A stretch of 34,944 nt of DNA, taken from positions 1 through 34,944 of the IMG/VR virus record IMGVR_UViG_3300032291_001659. One strand, 5' to 3'. A program made the position numbers and the translations under genes. This DNA comes from a virus. Shown here in pieces: positions 1 through 6,823 of the stretch (within the stretch, counting starts at the first letter, position 1; every line of letters begins with the position of its first letter). The notes beneath the pieces are model-generated. The model saw nothing but the letters and a program-made list of their open reading frames with translations. It was not told the origin of the DNA and did not search any database.

Positions 1-156
1 GCCCCCTCCCCCCTGTGCCCAGACCCTCAAAAGCCGCCAAATCGCCTTAAAACGCACAGAACGGCGTTTGGCCAGCCATCCAGAGCACGTCTCGAACCGC
101 CCTTTGCCGTGACGGCCTCGGTCCTGCTCGGCTTTGATCTGGTCCACGTAGTTCAA
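1..156 (-). CDS. possible 52-codon small gene running to the window edge
   Basis: An open frame starts at a TTG that overlaps the stop of the upstream gene as TTGA, echoing the ATGA/GTGA overlaps used throughout this genome. It stays open for exactly 52 codons to base 1. The predicted protein is basic, with an Arg/Lys/Trp-rich second half, and ends in a Gly run encoded by the G-rich terminal string. If the two window ends are contiguous, the next codon (reverse complement of 34942-34944) is TAG, which would make this a complete 52-residue gene. I recognise no family. The TTG start and short length make it uncertain; the stretch could instead be non-coding DNA at the packaging end. Confidence 0.35.
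   Translation of the reverse strand, partial: MNYVDQIKAEQDRGRHGKGRFETCSGWLAKRRSVRFKAIWRLLRVWAQGGGG
4..14. repeat. C-rich 11-bp direct repeat shared with the opposite window end
   Basis: CCCTCCCCCCT occurs at 4-14 and again at 34925-34935, in the same orientation, 20 to 25 bases apart if the ends are joined. Surrounding sequence is also C-rich on both ends. This could be a pair of nicking or binding sites flanking a cos cut, or remnants of how the sequence was circularised. The low complexity of the string limits the weight of this match. Confidence 0.5.
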
Positions 157-563
157 GGCTGAGCCTCCCGGTCCGGCCGCTCGGCTTCATCCGTCGCCTG
201 GCGGTAATCGGTCATGAGCTGAGCAAGCGCCGGGAAGACCAGCCTGACCCGCTCAATCTCATGCGCCCACTCGTAGTGCAGCGCCTGACGTGTTCGCCCC
301 GTCTTCGCCGCCATCTCCCCGAAGCTCTGCCTGACCGCCGACACATCGCCCGACCCAAGCCGAAGCGTGACCAGGAACATCGTCGGCGAAAGGTCCGCCA
401 GCGTCCCGAGTCGCCGGCATAGGTCCGCCGCGCTCGTCAGCTTTAGTTCATTCATCTCCACAAGCCGTTCCATGATCTCAGCCGATAACCGACCCGCATC
501 CGACCGTGCGCCGTCGTAAGACGCATCGAAGGTCGCAGCGCGGTCGTATGTCGCCGTAATCAC
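153..563 (-). CDS. hypothetical protein with a possible helix-turn-helix
   Basis: A 136-residue soluble protein starting at GTG, which overlaps the stop of the preceding gene as GTGA (560-563). The C-terminal half, around TGRTRQALHYEWAHEIERVR, could form a helix-turn-helix, since 'KTGRTRQALHYEWAHEI' has the Thr-Arg-Gln-Ala pattern of a recognition helix. There is no signal peptide or membrane segment. I do not recognise the family. It ends the run of small genes downstream of the replication block, so a DNA-binding regulatory role is conceivable but not shown. Confidence 0.7.
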   Translation of the reverse strand: MITATYDRAATFDASYDGARSDAGRLSAEIMERLVEMNELKLTSAADLCRRLGTLADLSPTMFLVTLRLGSGDVSAVRQSFGEMAAKTGRTRQALHYEWAHEIERVRLVFPALAQLMTDYRQATDEAERPDREAQP

Positions 564-877
564 GTCAGGTCACCGACCGGGTTGTGAATCAGCTTTCGAA
601 GCTCCGGCGAAATCTCGACTGCGTTGATGCCGTCGATGCCGAGCTGACCGATGCTCTCGCGCTGTTGCAGAATGAGAATCAGCGCCCGAATCTTTTTGAT
701 GCGTTCGCCGTATTCCCGCGTGATGGTCTTGCGCTGCATCTCAAGCGTCGTAATGGCTCGCGCCGCCCTTGCAGAGAAGCGCAGAGCCTCAAGTTCTCGC
801 TGATCTTGGTCGTGTTTTTGTGTCGTCGTCATGTGTTGCCCCATCGCTTTTAACGGATTGCGCTGCGAGTCAATCAC
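560..877 (-). CDS. hypothetical coiled-coil protein
   Basis: A 105-residue charged protein. Residues about 22-75 are strongly helical with Leu/Ile/Ala heptad-like spacing (ELEALRFSARAARAITTLEM, then ERIKKIRALILILQQRES), suggesting a coiled coil. The GTG start overlaps the upstream methyltransferase stop (GTGA, 874-877), and its own stop overlaps the next start in the same way, so it is translationally coupled on both sides. A later ATG (at the MTTTQK segment, residue 16) is an alternative start. No family recognised. Confidence 0.7.
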   Translation of the reverse strand: MIDSQRNPLKAMGQHMTTTQKHDQDQRELEALRFSARAARAITTLEMQRKTITREYGERIKKIRALILILQQRESIGQLGIDGINAVEISPELRKLIHNPVGDLT

Positions 878-1440
878 GAACGCGTTTCTGCCTCCCGCTC
901 AATTACCGTCAGCCCGTTGTTCCGGTGCGTCCAGTAAACGACGCGCCACTCCGGCTTTGCCTCCAGCCACTCGTAAATCGCCACGTTTATCCCGCAACCG
1001 CCGTCATCGCCTATTTTCCCGAACGTCTCGGTGTCGTGGAAAACTATCCAGCGCCGTGCCGCGTCGCCATGAATTGCCAGCTCCTGCCGCACTTGGTCGT
1101 AGCGGTGCAGCGTGTCCACGAATAGCAAATCCGTCGGCTCAATCTGCGAGATTGCCAGCGTGGAGCAGATCGAAAACACCCAGTCCGTTTTTGTGTGCGG
1201 TCGCATCGTCTTAAACACGTCGAACTGGTCGTTGATGTCGTAGCTTCGCAGCGTTGCTCGCTTCGTTCGCAGCCCGTGCAGAAACGCGAGCGTTGAGCAC
1301 CCGGTCCGCACGCCGAATTCTGTCACCTGCTGGCATTGGGACGCGAGTAGCGAGAGCAAAGGCAGATGCTCGTTGATGTCGCTCGGCATTCGCGTTGCGT
1401 GTTCGAGTGCTGTTGTTAGTTGGTCGGTTGTGTTTTTCAT
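874..1440 (-). CDS. class I SAM-dependent methyltransferase (Methyltransf_24-like)
   Basis: A 188-residue protein with a Rossmann-type methyltransferase signature. Motif I is at residues 41-50 (EFGVRTGCST), where the acidic-x-Gly-x-x-x-Gly loop would bind SAM. A second acidic position lies near 68-71 (YDIN). LLFVDTLHRYDQVRQEL at about 105-121 and VFHDTETFG at 133-141 are the D/H-rich motifs of small metal-assisted O-methyltransferase-like enzymes often found in phages and polysaccharide loci. The substrate cannot be read from sequence; sugar or small-molecule O-methylation is a family-level guess, and DNA methylation is unlikely because no DPPY/NPPY motif is seen. The ATG overlaps the stop of the 53-residue gene upstream (ATGA). 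Confidence 0.75.
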   Translation of the reverse strand: MKNTTDQLTTALEHATRMPSDINEHLPLLSLLASQCQQVTEFGVRTGCSTLAFLHGLRTKRATLRSYDINDQFDVFKTMRPHTKTDWVFSICSTLAISQIEPTDLLFVDTLHRYDQVRQELAIHGDAARRWIVFHDTETFGKIGDDGGCGINVAIYEWLEAKPEWRVVYWTHRNNGLTVIEREAETRS

Positions 1441-1598
1441 GGTTTGAATTTTGAGGGAAGTTGCCCCACAAGGTCGGCGATTTTCTTTTCAACGGCTTCG
1501 AGTGCGGTCGTGCTTGCTCGGACCTTGCGTTGGATCCCTGTCCGCATCTTGAGCCAAGCGATGATCTGCGCTTCGATTTCTTCTTTGGTTTTGTTCAT
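1437..1598 (-). CDS. small helical protein (53 aa)
   Basis: A short reading frame fills the space between the MORN-like gene and the methyltransferase. It begins MNKTKEEIEAQIIAWLKM, ends LPSKFKP, and its stop overlaps the methyltransferase ATG as ATGA (1437-1440). The peptide is amphipathic helix throughout (EIEAQIIAWLK, then TTALEAVEKKIADLVGQL), typical of small phage accessory proteins. Function unknown. The exact fit between neighbours with a 4-base overlap is the main support for it being real. Confidence 0.65.
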   Translation of the reverse strand: MNKTKEEIEAQIIAWLKMRTGIQRKVRASTTALEAVEKKIADLVGQLPSKFKP

Positions 1599-1602
1599 AG
1601 GA

Positions 1603-1803
1603 TTAAATTTGAGGTGAGACGATCTCGCGGCCGTTAATCCAAAACTGCTCCTCGATTCGCCCGTCGGCGAAGACGAGCCGCACCGCTGGCCCGTCGAGCC
1701 GGTGAATCTTCCCGTGATGATACCACACGTACGAGCCGTCTGGGTTCGTGACTGCCGGTCCGCCCTCCGCGTGCAGCCGATTTTGTTCGTCGTAGAGCCT
1801 CAT
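1603..1803 (-). CDS. MORN/WG-repeat-like small protein
   Basis: A 66-residue protein made of beta-hairpin repeats of the form Y/H-x-x-x-G-x-(L/P)-H-R-x-x-G-P-A. Two clear units are seen (RLHAEGGPAVTNPDGSYVWY and KIHRLDGPAVRLVFADG), followed by EEQFWINGREI. Such units occur in small phage and bacterial proteins and resemble MORN-type antitoxin-like repeats, but no function is established by this resemblance. The ATG overlaps the DnaB stop (ATGA, 1800-1803), so it is probably translated by reinitiation after the helicase. Confidence 0.75.
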   Translation of the reverse strand: MRLYDEQNRLHAEGGPAVTNPDGSYVWYHHGKIHRLDGPAVRLVFADGRIEEQFWINGREIVSPQI

Positions 1804-3128
1804 AGTTTTTTGTGGAATGAAAAGCTGGGTTTGAAGAACTCGACCACCTTGGCGATGCCGCCCGCGCCGTTGCGGTTCTTCGCTTGGTCAATGACGACCT
1901 GCACCGTCGGCGCGTCAGGAACTGCCATCACGTCAGGGTCAGGATAGAGCAACCAGACCCGATCTGCGTCCTGCTCGATTGCGCCTGACTCGCGCAAGCC
2001 TGAGAGCTTCGGCCGGCTGCCGTCCTTCTCCGCGTCCCGGTTGAGCTGCGAGAGCAGAATCACAGCCACGTTGAAATTCAGCGCCATGAGTTTTATCCTG
2101 CGCGACATGAGCGCCACCTGTTGCTCGCGTGGTGCGCGTGAGTCCTCGGCGTGGAGCAGTTGCAGGTAGTCGATGACGACCACGTGCGGCAGAGCGTCCG
2201 CGGCCTTGAGCATCGCCACGCGGTCCTCGATGTCCGAGACCGACTTGACCTGACGCACCTCGAAGATGTGCAGCCGCTTCTCGTCCGCTTTCATCTTCTG
2301 CGCCGACGCAATCCACGAGGTCTTGGCCGATTGATACTCGGCGGCAGTGCAGCCCCGCACGATGCCGGCGCTTCGCCCCAGCCGTTGCTTGGCGAGCCGG
2401 CCGACCAAATCCCGCGCCTGCATCTCAAGGGAAACGATCATGGCCTTTCCGCCGCCGCGCACAACTGAGTCAGCCATCTGGATAGCGAGCGCGGTCTTGC
2501 CGACGCCCGGCCGGCCTGCAATCACGCAAACCTCGCCGCCTCGGATCTTCCCGAAATACTCGTCGCAGTGCGGCAATCCAGTCCCGACGACCCCGGCCTC
2601 CTTGCCGTGCATCTCGTCGTGGATGTATTCGTCCACGATGGCCGAGAGGCTTTTGGTCGAGCCTTGGATCGAGACCGCCAGCTCGGCCTCATGGATCGCT
2701 TTCCGTGCGGCCGACCAGTCCTCTTCCCATTCGCCGCCCTCGCGTGGCGTGACGGCGCCGAGAGCTTGAGCGAGCTTGGTCACGGCCTTGCGGCGCTTGT
2801 TCGCGTCGATGACTTCGATCGTAAGCTGCTTCGCAAAGATCGATGTCGGCTCAAGCGCGGCGATCTCCGCCAGTTGGCCCATGCTCTCGGCATCGATGGC
2901 CGAACCAAAGGCGCGCCGGCCGACTTTGAAAACGTGCGTGTCCTTGTCCTCGGTCGCGGTCTGCACGAGCGCCTGCCAGATAATCCCGAGCATCGGGTCC
3001 GCGAAGGTCTCGGCGCTGATGCCGTGGTTGACCGCAGCGGCCACGGTCTGCACGCCGCCGGCCATGCACGCCGCGATCAGCCGGCGCTCTGCGGGCGATG
3101 GATCAGGAGCGGTCGATGATGCTTTCAT
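1800..3128 (-). CDS. dnaB: replicative DNA helicase, DnaB family
   Basis: A 442-residue DnaB-type hexameric helicase. The N-terminal helical domain (about 10-150) is followed by the RecA-like motor. Walker A is GRPGVGKT at 205-212, the following VSLEMQARDLVGRL block is at about 233-246, Walker B is VVVIDYLQLL at 316-325, the sensor-like LLSQLNRDAE is at about 358-367, and LRESGAIEQDADRVWLL near 378-394 is the conserved arginine-finger region. It would unwind the fork during phage replication. The 5' end overlaps the replication-initiator gene by 26 bases, an arrangement typical of phage initiator/loader-helicase pairs. Length is normal for the family. Confidence 0.96.
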   Translation of the reverse strand: MKASSTAPDPSPAERRLIAACMAGGVQTVAAAVNHGISAETFADPMLGIIWQALVQTATEDKDTHVFKVGRRAFGSAIDAESMGQLAEIAALEPTSIFAKQLTIEVIDANKRRKAVTKLAQALGAVTPREGGEWEEDWSAARKAIHEAELAVSIQGSTKSLSAIVDEYIHDEMHGKEAGVVGTGLPHCDEYFGKIRGGEVCVIAGRPGVGKTALAIQMADSVVRGGGKAMIVSLEMQARDLVGRLAKQRLGRSAGIVRGCTAAEYQSAKTSWIASAQKMKADEKRLHIFEVRQVKSVSDIEDRVAMLKAADALPHVVVIDYLQLLHAEDSRAPREQQVALMSRRIKLMALNFNVAVILLSQLNRDAEKDGSRPKLSGLRESGAIEQDADRVWLLYPDPDVMAVPDAPTVQVVIDQAKNRNGAGGIAKVVEFFKPSFSFHKKL

Positions 3129-3783
3129 GCGCTCGGTTTCCTTTCGCTGCGTCCATCGGTTTTTCGATGCGGTTCAGCCATGCAACGAATCTGCGACGTG
3201 TCGGCATCTTGCGGTTCACGCTGCACCACGTCTGCATCTTCGAATACTCGCGACGAACGTCCATCAGGTTGTAAGCCGGCAGGATCTCAAGTTGTTTCAG
3301 CCAATCCTCGTCGCTGGTCACGGAGGCATCCGTGACGGAAACCGAAGCCGTTTGTTTCTCAGCTTCTGACTTCTGACTTATGACTTCTGACTTATTGCCC
3401 GTTACATCTGCGTTACCTGATTCGTTACCGGCTTTGTTACCGTGTTTCTTGCGATGGTTCTGAACGCGTAACCTAGTCTGTTCCCGCGTGATAGATTCAT
3501 TCATCATTCGGCGGCATGTAACACTTACATCGCCGTTACCGTTCCGTATCACATCGCCGACTTTCATTTCTTCGATCTCACTGAGCGCAGATTGAAAATC
3601 GGCTTCAGTCGCTCCCATGATTCTGGCCCAGCCTCGCCCCGGTAAGGTTAATGTTCCGCGCGTCGATGACTTGTGCAGCACGCAAATGATGTCGACCCAC
3701 GCTCCGCGAGCGGCCAGCGAAAGGACTCGGGTATCAACCAAATAGTCCGATGGGTAAAACTGAAGGAAAGGTAGCTTGCTCAT
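3103..3783 (-). CDS. replication initiator / helicase-loader-like protein
   Basis: A 226-residue protein. Its N-terminus (LPFLQFYPSDYLVDTRVLSL, then ARGAWVDIICVLH) matches the winged-helix YdaU/DUF1376-like replisome-organiser domain found next to phage helicases. A Ser/Thr/Asn/Lys-rich linker (about 125-160) leads to a C-terminal module with NRKMPTRRRFVAWLNRIEKP, the usual C-terminal pattern of phage initiation proteins that contact helicase. It overlaps dnaB by 26 bases. The ATG is only four bases from the T-run of a terminator-like hairpin (3787-3853), so its expression may be attenuated. No origin-type iterons were seen within the gene. Confidence 0.8.
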   Translation of the reverse strand: MSKLPFLQFYPSDYLVDTRVLSLAARGAWVDIICVLHKSSTRGTLTLPGRGWARIMGATEADFQSALSEIEEMKVGDVIRNGNGDVSVTCRRMMNESITREQTRLRVQNHRKKHGNKAGNESGNADVTGNKSEVISQKSEAEKQTASVSVTDASVTSDEDWLKQLEILPAYNLMDVRREYSKMQTWCSVNRKMPTRRRFVAWLNRIEKPMDAAKGNRAHESIIDRS

Positions 3784-3932
3784 AAATAAAAAAACCCGAC
3801 CAGCCTTCGCGGTGAAAATTGGCGCACGAAACGCCTCGCGAAAACTGGCCGGGAAATTGATCTATGATTCATGTCGTGCAGTAGGCTTTTCACGGCCTGC
3901 TCTTTGTTTATGCGATGCCTTCCACGCGTCAA
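3780..3932 (-). CDS. possible 50-aa bridging peptide containing a terminator hairpin
   Basis: One frame is open across the whole gap between RusA and the replication initiator. It begins at TTG overlapping the RusA stop (TTGA, 3929-3932) and ends at a TGA overlapping the initiator ATG (ATGA, 3780-3783). An in-frame ATG at 3870-3872 would give a 30-residue version. The peptide is Arg-rich (for example FARRFVRQF) with a hydrophobic end (GFFYL). No family is recognised. It may be a genuine coupled small gene, a leader peptide whose translation would disrupt the overlapping hairpin, or a chance frame. The TTG start is a weakness. Confidence 0.35.
   Translation of the reverse strand: MTRGRHRINKEQAVKSLLHDMNHRSISRPVFARRFVRQFSPRRLVGFFYL
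3787..3853 (-). terminator. rho-independent terminator-like hairpin abutting the initiator start codon
   Basis: Read on the minus strand, CCCGGCCAG (3845-3853) pairs with CTGGTCGGG (3795-3803), with one G-T wobble. Inside are a second stem (TTCGCG/CGCGAA) and a short GGCG/CGCC stem. The 3' arm is followed at once by seven T residues, then ATTT and the initiator ATG. This is the architecture of an intrinsic terminator, but placed directly against a start codon it may act as an attenuator of the initiator-dnaB transcript, or may limit read-through from the recombination genes. Confidence 0.7.
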
Positions 3933-4390
3933 GCCCCGCTCGGCTCGAATCGCTCAACGCTGAGGTAAACGCCAATCCTCGCGTCGGTAATCGCCCAATA
4001 CTTCTCAACGCTTAACTTCGCCACCTGCGAGTCGTCGCGCCAAATCTGCCCGCCTCGCGTGATGCGGTCCAGAACGAGCTTCGCCAAGTTGTCCGCGTCC
4101 GGCTTCGAGATGTGGCAGACCGGCGCGCTCGCCTTCACGTGACCGCCCTTTCCGTAGTGGCTTTTCGGCCTGCGGAAGAAAAACGTGAGCTTGCAGTCAA
4201 ACGCTCCGACCGGATCGAGGACGACCGGCTGCGCCTGATGCTCGCGCTCGATCCCGAGGTCCACGGCGCGCTTCCACGCGTCCGCTTCGTCCGAGTCATA
4301 CATCCGCGCGACGTGCTTTGCACCCATCTTCCGAGCGAACGCTCTCGCCCGCGGCTGTCCCTTCGGATCGCCGAAAATGAAGGTTTTCAT
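3929..4390 (-). CDS. rusA: RusA-family Holliday junction resolvase
   Basis: A 153-residue endonuclease that would resolve four-way DNA junctions made during phage recombination before packaging. The RusA signature is clear: KPDADNLAKLVLDRI at 97-110 (Asp98, Asp100, Lys104) and IWRDDSQVAKL at 116-126 (Asp119/Asp120), the acidic metal-binding set of the family. I chose the ATG at 4388-4390 over an upstream in-frame GTG/ATG because it overlaps the preceding stop as ATGA and has one of the few strong ribosome-binding sites in the window (GGAGGAGGACAA before ATG). The N-terminus MKTFIFGDPKGQPRAR also fits the family. Confidence 0.92.
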   Translation of the reverse strand: MKTFIFGDPKGQPRARAFARKMGAKHVARMYDSDEADAWKRAVDLGIEREHQAQPVVLDPVGAFDCKLTFFFRRPKSHYGKGGHVKASAPVCHISKPDADNLAKLVLDRITRGGQIWRDDSQVAKLSVEKYWAITDARIGVYLSVERFEPSGA

Positions 4391-4698
4391 TTGTCCTCCT
4401 CCCATTTGCCAATTATGCGGAGAAAAGCTTCTGCGCGTTGGGTGGCGGTGGCGTCGTGGACAAACCACCAGTTCGGAATCGCCCTGTCGTTACGACCTGT
4501 CCAAATGTAACCGAGCTCGAGGACATATTCAATCCGCTGCTGTTGCGTCAGCACCTTCTCCGCATCGTGCATCGCGTTCAGGTCGTTTAGGTAGTCGGGG
4601 GTGAACTCCGCGACGAGTTGCCCCAATTCGTGCGAGTATTCGCTACATTTGAAGCCACACGCTTCCGCGATGGCGATACGTTGTTTTTCTTGGTTCAT
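4387..4698 (-). CDS. phage ABA-sandwich domain protein
   Basis: A 103-residue protein with the pattern of the small phage 'ABA sandwich' domain: PDYLNDLNAMHDAEKVL at 34-50, then an aromatic segment NWWFVHDATATQRAEAFLRI and GKWEED at the end. Proteins of this family are common in the early regions of tailed phages and have no assigned biochemical role. It is joined to both neighbours by ATGA overlaps (4387-4390 and 4695-4698). The domain call rests on motif memory, not on a search. Confidence 0.75.
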   Translation of the reverse strand: MNQEKQRIAIAEACGFKCSEYSHELGQLVAEFTPDYLNDLNAMHDAEKVLTQQQRIEYVLELGYIWTGRNDRAIPNWWFVHDATATQRAEAFLRIIGKWEEDK

Positions 4699-4910
4699 TT
4701 CTTCGATCCCTTCCGCAACCAGACGAGATGGTCCCGCTCGGCCTGCGTGATGCGATGCAGCGCCAGTCCGAGCCTCCGCGCCCGTGCGTGGACATTGCTC
4801 AGCGTCGCGCCGCGCAGATTTCGGACAATCTCGCTCGGTGACTGCATTTCGAGCAGCCGCCGGTCGATCTCAGAGTTCGTTTTTTGGTGCTGTGATTTTG
4901 ACCTTACCAT
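4695..4910 (-). CDS. small basic helix-turn-helix-like protein
   Basis: I take the start at the internal ATG (MVRSKSQHQK, 71 residues) rather than an upstream in-frame start, because the longer form has a low-complexity N-terminus that lies wholly antisense to nothing useful and overlaps the coding part of the upstream membrane protein. The body (SPSEIVRNLRGATLSNVHAR, then ARRLGLALHRITQAERD) looks like a helix-turn-helix, with NVHARARRLGL as a plausible recognition helix. It may be a small DNA-binding regulator. It overlaps the upstream gene by 41 bases and the downstream gene by ATGA. Confidence 0.6.
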   Translation of the reverse strand: MVRSKSQHQKTNSEIDRRLLEMQSPSEIVRNLRGATLSNVHARARRLGLALHRITQAERDHLVWLRKGSKK

Positions 4911-5100
4911 ATTGTGCCTTTCGTTTTTTGAACCGTCCGAGGTTGTCTCGACCGGCGTGTGTTTTGCGTTCGTTTGCCAGGTAGTTTTCGACCCATTGCT
5001 CGTCTCGGCCTCGGCGTTTGCCGAGCGAGTGACCAAGGTAAAAACAAATGCCGCTCGTGCAGAGTGCGGTCGCAACGGTGATGATAAATAGTTCTTTCAT
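4870..5100 (-). CDS. small single-span membrane protein
   Basis: A 76-residue protein starting MKELFIITVATALCTSGICF, a hydrophobic N-terminal segment of about 20 residues that should span the inner membrane. It is followed by GHSLGKRRGRDEQWVENYLA and a very basic tail (GRFKKRKAQYGKVKITAPKN). The positive-inside rule puts the tail in the cytoplasm. The start is the ATG overlapping the preceding stop (ATGA, 5097-5100). Possible roles include a membrane anchor or superinfection/lysis accessory; nothing in the sequence decides. Confidence 0.6.
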   Translation of the reverse strand: MKELFIITVATALCTSGICFYLGHSLGKRRGRDEQWVENYLANERKTHAGRDNLGRFKKRKAQYGKVKITAPKNEL

Positions 5101-5264
5101 GTTTCGCGGGTGATGCCGACAAGGGTCACAAGCCAATTGACCTCGGTCTCAAGTTCGTCGGCTGCGATCAAAGCCTGTTCGATCGTGCAGAACTTTACTA
5201 CACTGATGGAGTGGCCCGGCGCTCCGAGCGTGATTCTCCAGTTGTATTTGAGGTTCGATTTCAT
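5097..5264 (-). CDS. small hypothetical protein (55 aa)
   Basis: A short frame fits exactly between the PDDEXK nuclease and the small membrane protein with ATGA overlaps at both ends (5097-5100 and 5261-5264). It begins MKSNLKYNWRITLGAPG and ends TLVGITRET; the centre (EQALIAADELETEVNWL) is probably helical, giving a likely beta-alpha fold. No family recognised. Double coupling and balanced composition support it as real. Confidence 0.65.
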   Translation of the reverse strand: MKSNLKYNWRITLGAPGHSISVVKFCTIEQALIAADELETEVNWLVTLVGITRET

Positions 5265-6091
5265 TTCGCATACCACGCCGGCAGTTTCAACTCATGGACG
5301 GTCGGCTCGATGTTCGGCCAGTGATTGTCTTCGAGCGACTTCTTGAGCCGCAGGAGGTCTGCGATGTTCTCGTCCTGTCCTCGCGCAATCGCGTCGTCCG
5401 AGAGCGTGTAAACCGCGCAACCGAACGGTTCCACTTTCTCGACGGCGACGTAGAAAATCCGCGAGACTGGCCGCTCGTAAATCTCGTTGATGAGCGGCAG
5501 GTAGAAACCCGCCTGTCGGTGATAGCCGTAGGAGAACGCAGCCCGCTCGAAGTTCCGGAACGCGTCGCTGTCCAAGCTCTCGACGGTCTTGAGGTCCAGC
5601 GCGTAGGGTTCGCCGTTTGTTACCTCGCAGCCGAACGAGCTGAACCAATCCGTGCGGCATTGCAGCGCGCCCAAAGCGTTCGGCTGTTCCTTGCGCCACG
5701 TCATCTCGGCGTGGCCGTCGTAGAGCAACTGCGACGCGATTGGATGCGCCGCCACCGCCTCGCGCATTGCCACGACCTGTGCCATCTCCTCGGCGTCCAG
5801 GAGCGTCTTATCCGCGTGCTGAGCCGAGAACTCGGCGAACTGGATCTTGCCTTCTTTGGTTCTGCGGTCGCAGTCCGGCCGCAGAATGTAGCGCGAGGCG
5901 AATTCCTTTTCTTCCAGCACCGCGCAATGCACCGCGCTGCCGAGGCGAAACGCGCCCGTCTCTTCCGGTTGCGGCAACGTCTTGGCGACGTATTTCTTGA
6001 AGTAGAGCGCCGGTCTGCGACGGTAGCACTCCAGCTTGCTGTGACTTATCGCCGGGTTCGCGTGATAGGCTTCAATGGTCTCGTCGCTCAT
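5261..6091 (-). CDS. PDDEXK-type exonuclease, RecE/exonuclease VIII-like
   Basis: A 276-residue nuclease of the PD-(D/E)XK superfamily (DUF3799/RecE-like). Visible motifs are GAFRLGSAVHCAVLE at 46-60 (His55), CRTDWF at 145-150 (Asp148), LDLKTVESLD at 165-174 (Asp166-x-Lys168), and AFSYGYHRQAGFYL at 185-198. It would chew 5' ends to give 3' single strands for the RecT-like annealing protein encoded four genes upstream, forming a two-component recombination system. The start at the MSDETIEAY methionine (6089-6091) overlaps the preceding stop as ATGA; the 25 residues upstream of it are not protein-like. Confident family call, gene symbol not assigned. Confidence 0.88.
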   Translation of the reverse strand: MSDETIEAYHANPAISHSKLECYRRRPALYFKKYVAKTLPQPEETGAFRLGSAVHCAVLEEKEFASRYILRPDCDRRTKEGKIQFAEFSAQHADKTLLDAEEMAQVVAMREAVAAHPIASQLLYDGHAEMTWRKEQPNALGALQCRTDWFSSFGCEVTNGEPYALDLKTVESLDSDAFRNFERAAFSYGYHRQAGFYLPLINEIYERPVSRIFYVAVEKVEPFGCAVYTLSDDAIARGQDENIADLLRLKKSLEDNHWPNIEPTVHELKLPAWYAK

Positions 6092-6315
6092 TTGGTGGCC
6101 TCCCGTGCGGCGAGCATTGAATTCGCGATTATGTAGCAAGATTGAGTAAGAGTCGCAACGGCCCATTTGTCGATTATACTTGCGTTTGCGCTGCCTAAGA
6201 TGCCCGCCAACGCCTGCCCGGCGAAGTAGTCGCGCAGGGTCATGCCGCCTTCTGTTTTTTGTGCGATCGTCGCCGTCGGAAACGCCGGCCCTCCGTCGTT
6301 GATTGGTGCGCTCAT
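6088..6315 (-). CDS. conserved small phage protein (GGPAFP...GMTLRDYFA type)
   Basis: A 75-residue protein starting MSAPINDGGPAFP and containing GGMTLRDYFAGQALAGIL, a recurrent motif of small phage proteins of unknown function found in early operons of many tailed phages. The C-terminal half (WAVATLTQSCYIIANSML) is an amphipathic helix. I chose the ATG at 6313-6315, which overlaps the upstream stop (ATGA) and removes an implausible Arg-rich extension. The family is recognisable but has no established function. Confidence 0.8.
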   Translation of the reverse strand: MSAPINDGGPAFPTATIAQKTEGGMTLRDYFAGQALAGILGSANASIIDKWAVATLTQSCYIIANSMLAAREATK

Positions 6316-6608
6316 GGTTGCACCTCCAATCCGAGCTTCGATTGCAGCGGATCGATCTCCGTTTCCGACTCGTCCTTGAAACGGACCGACCACGCGATCT
6401 TCACGCCGACCTTCGGCGCTTGCGCGAGGCTGTCCCACTCGACGGTAAACGAGGCTTTCGCCTTTGGCTCCGTCTGGTCCTCGTCCTCAATGAATCCGTC
6501 TTGCGCGGCTTTGGCGATGCTCCGGAAGTTTGTTTCGAGCAGGCTTCGGAACTGTTCCGTCGCCGCGTTGATGATAGCTTCTGCTTTGATTACGTTGTCG
6601 TTGTTCAT
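6312..6608 (-). CDS. hypothetical protein, early region
   Basis: A 98-residue acidic protein (MNNDNVIKAEAIINAATEQF at the N-terminus). The first 45 residues are helical; the second half is beta-rich (KASFTVEWDSLAQ, then KVGVKIAWSVRFKDESETE). Small phage proteins of this helix-then-strand type occur beside recombination genes, but I cannot name a function. The ATG at 6606-6608 has a modest GGAG ten bases upstream and overlaps the previous stop as ATGA. Confidence 0.7.
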   Translation of the reverse strand: MNNDNVIKAEAIINAATEQFRSLLETNFRSIAKAAQDGFIEDEDQTEPKAKASFTVEWDSLAQAPKVGVKIAWSVRFKDESETEIDPLQSKLGLEVQP

Positions 6609-6823
6609 GTTAGTTTTCTCCGTGAGTTCCAAAAATGCGCCGCGCCCTTTTCGATGTCTCGCCGGCCGATAAAGCGCCCGCGACTGTCCACTGCGATGCC
6701 GAGCTTGTTCCGGCTGTAAGTAGTTTCGTCCACGACTTCGCGGCGCTTCGGCTTTGCGATCTCGACGTGCACGTCTTTGCGACGGGTCGGAACGCCTGAT
6801 TGTCTCTCGGGTATTTTTCTCAT
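6605..6823 (-). CDS. small basic hypothetical protein
   Basis: A 72-residue, strongly basic protein starting MRKIPERQSGVPTRRKD. The centre is KPKRREVVDETTYSRNKLG, then a segment IAVDSRGRFIGRRDIEKGA that looks like a beta-hairpin (V-D-S-R-G-R-F-I). The charge suggests nucleic-acid contact; no family recognised. It is coupled to the RecT-like gene upstream (ATGA 6820-6823) and to the next gene downstream (ATGA 6605-6608), so it belongs to the recombination operon. Confidence 0.65.
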   Translation of the reverse strand: MRKIPERQSGVPTRRKDVHVEIAKPKRREVVDETTYSRNKLGIAVDSRGRFIGRRDIEKGAAHFWNSRRKLT

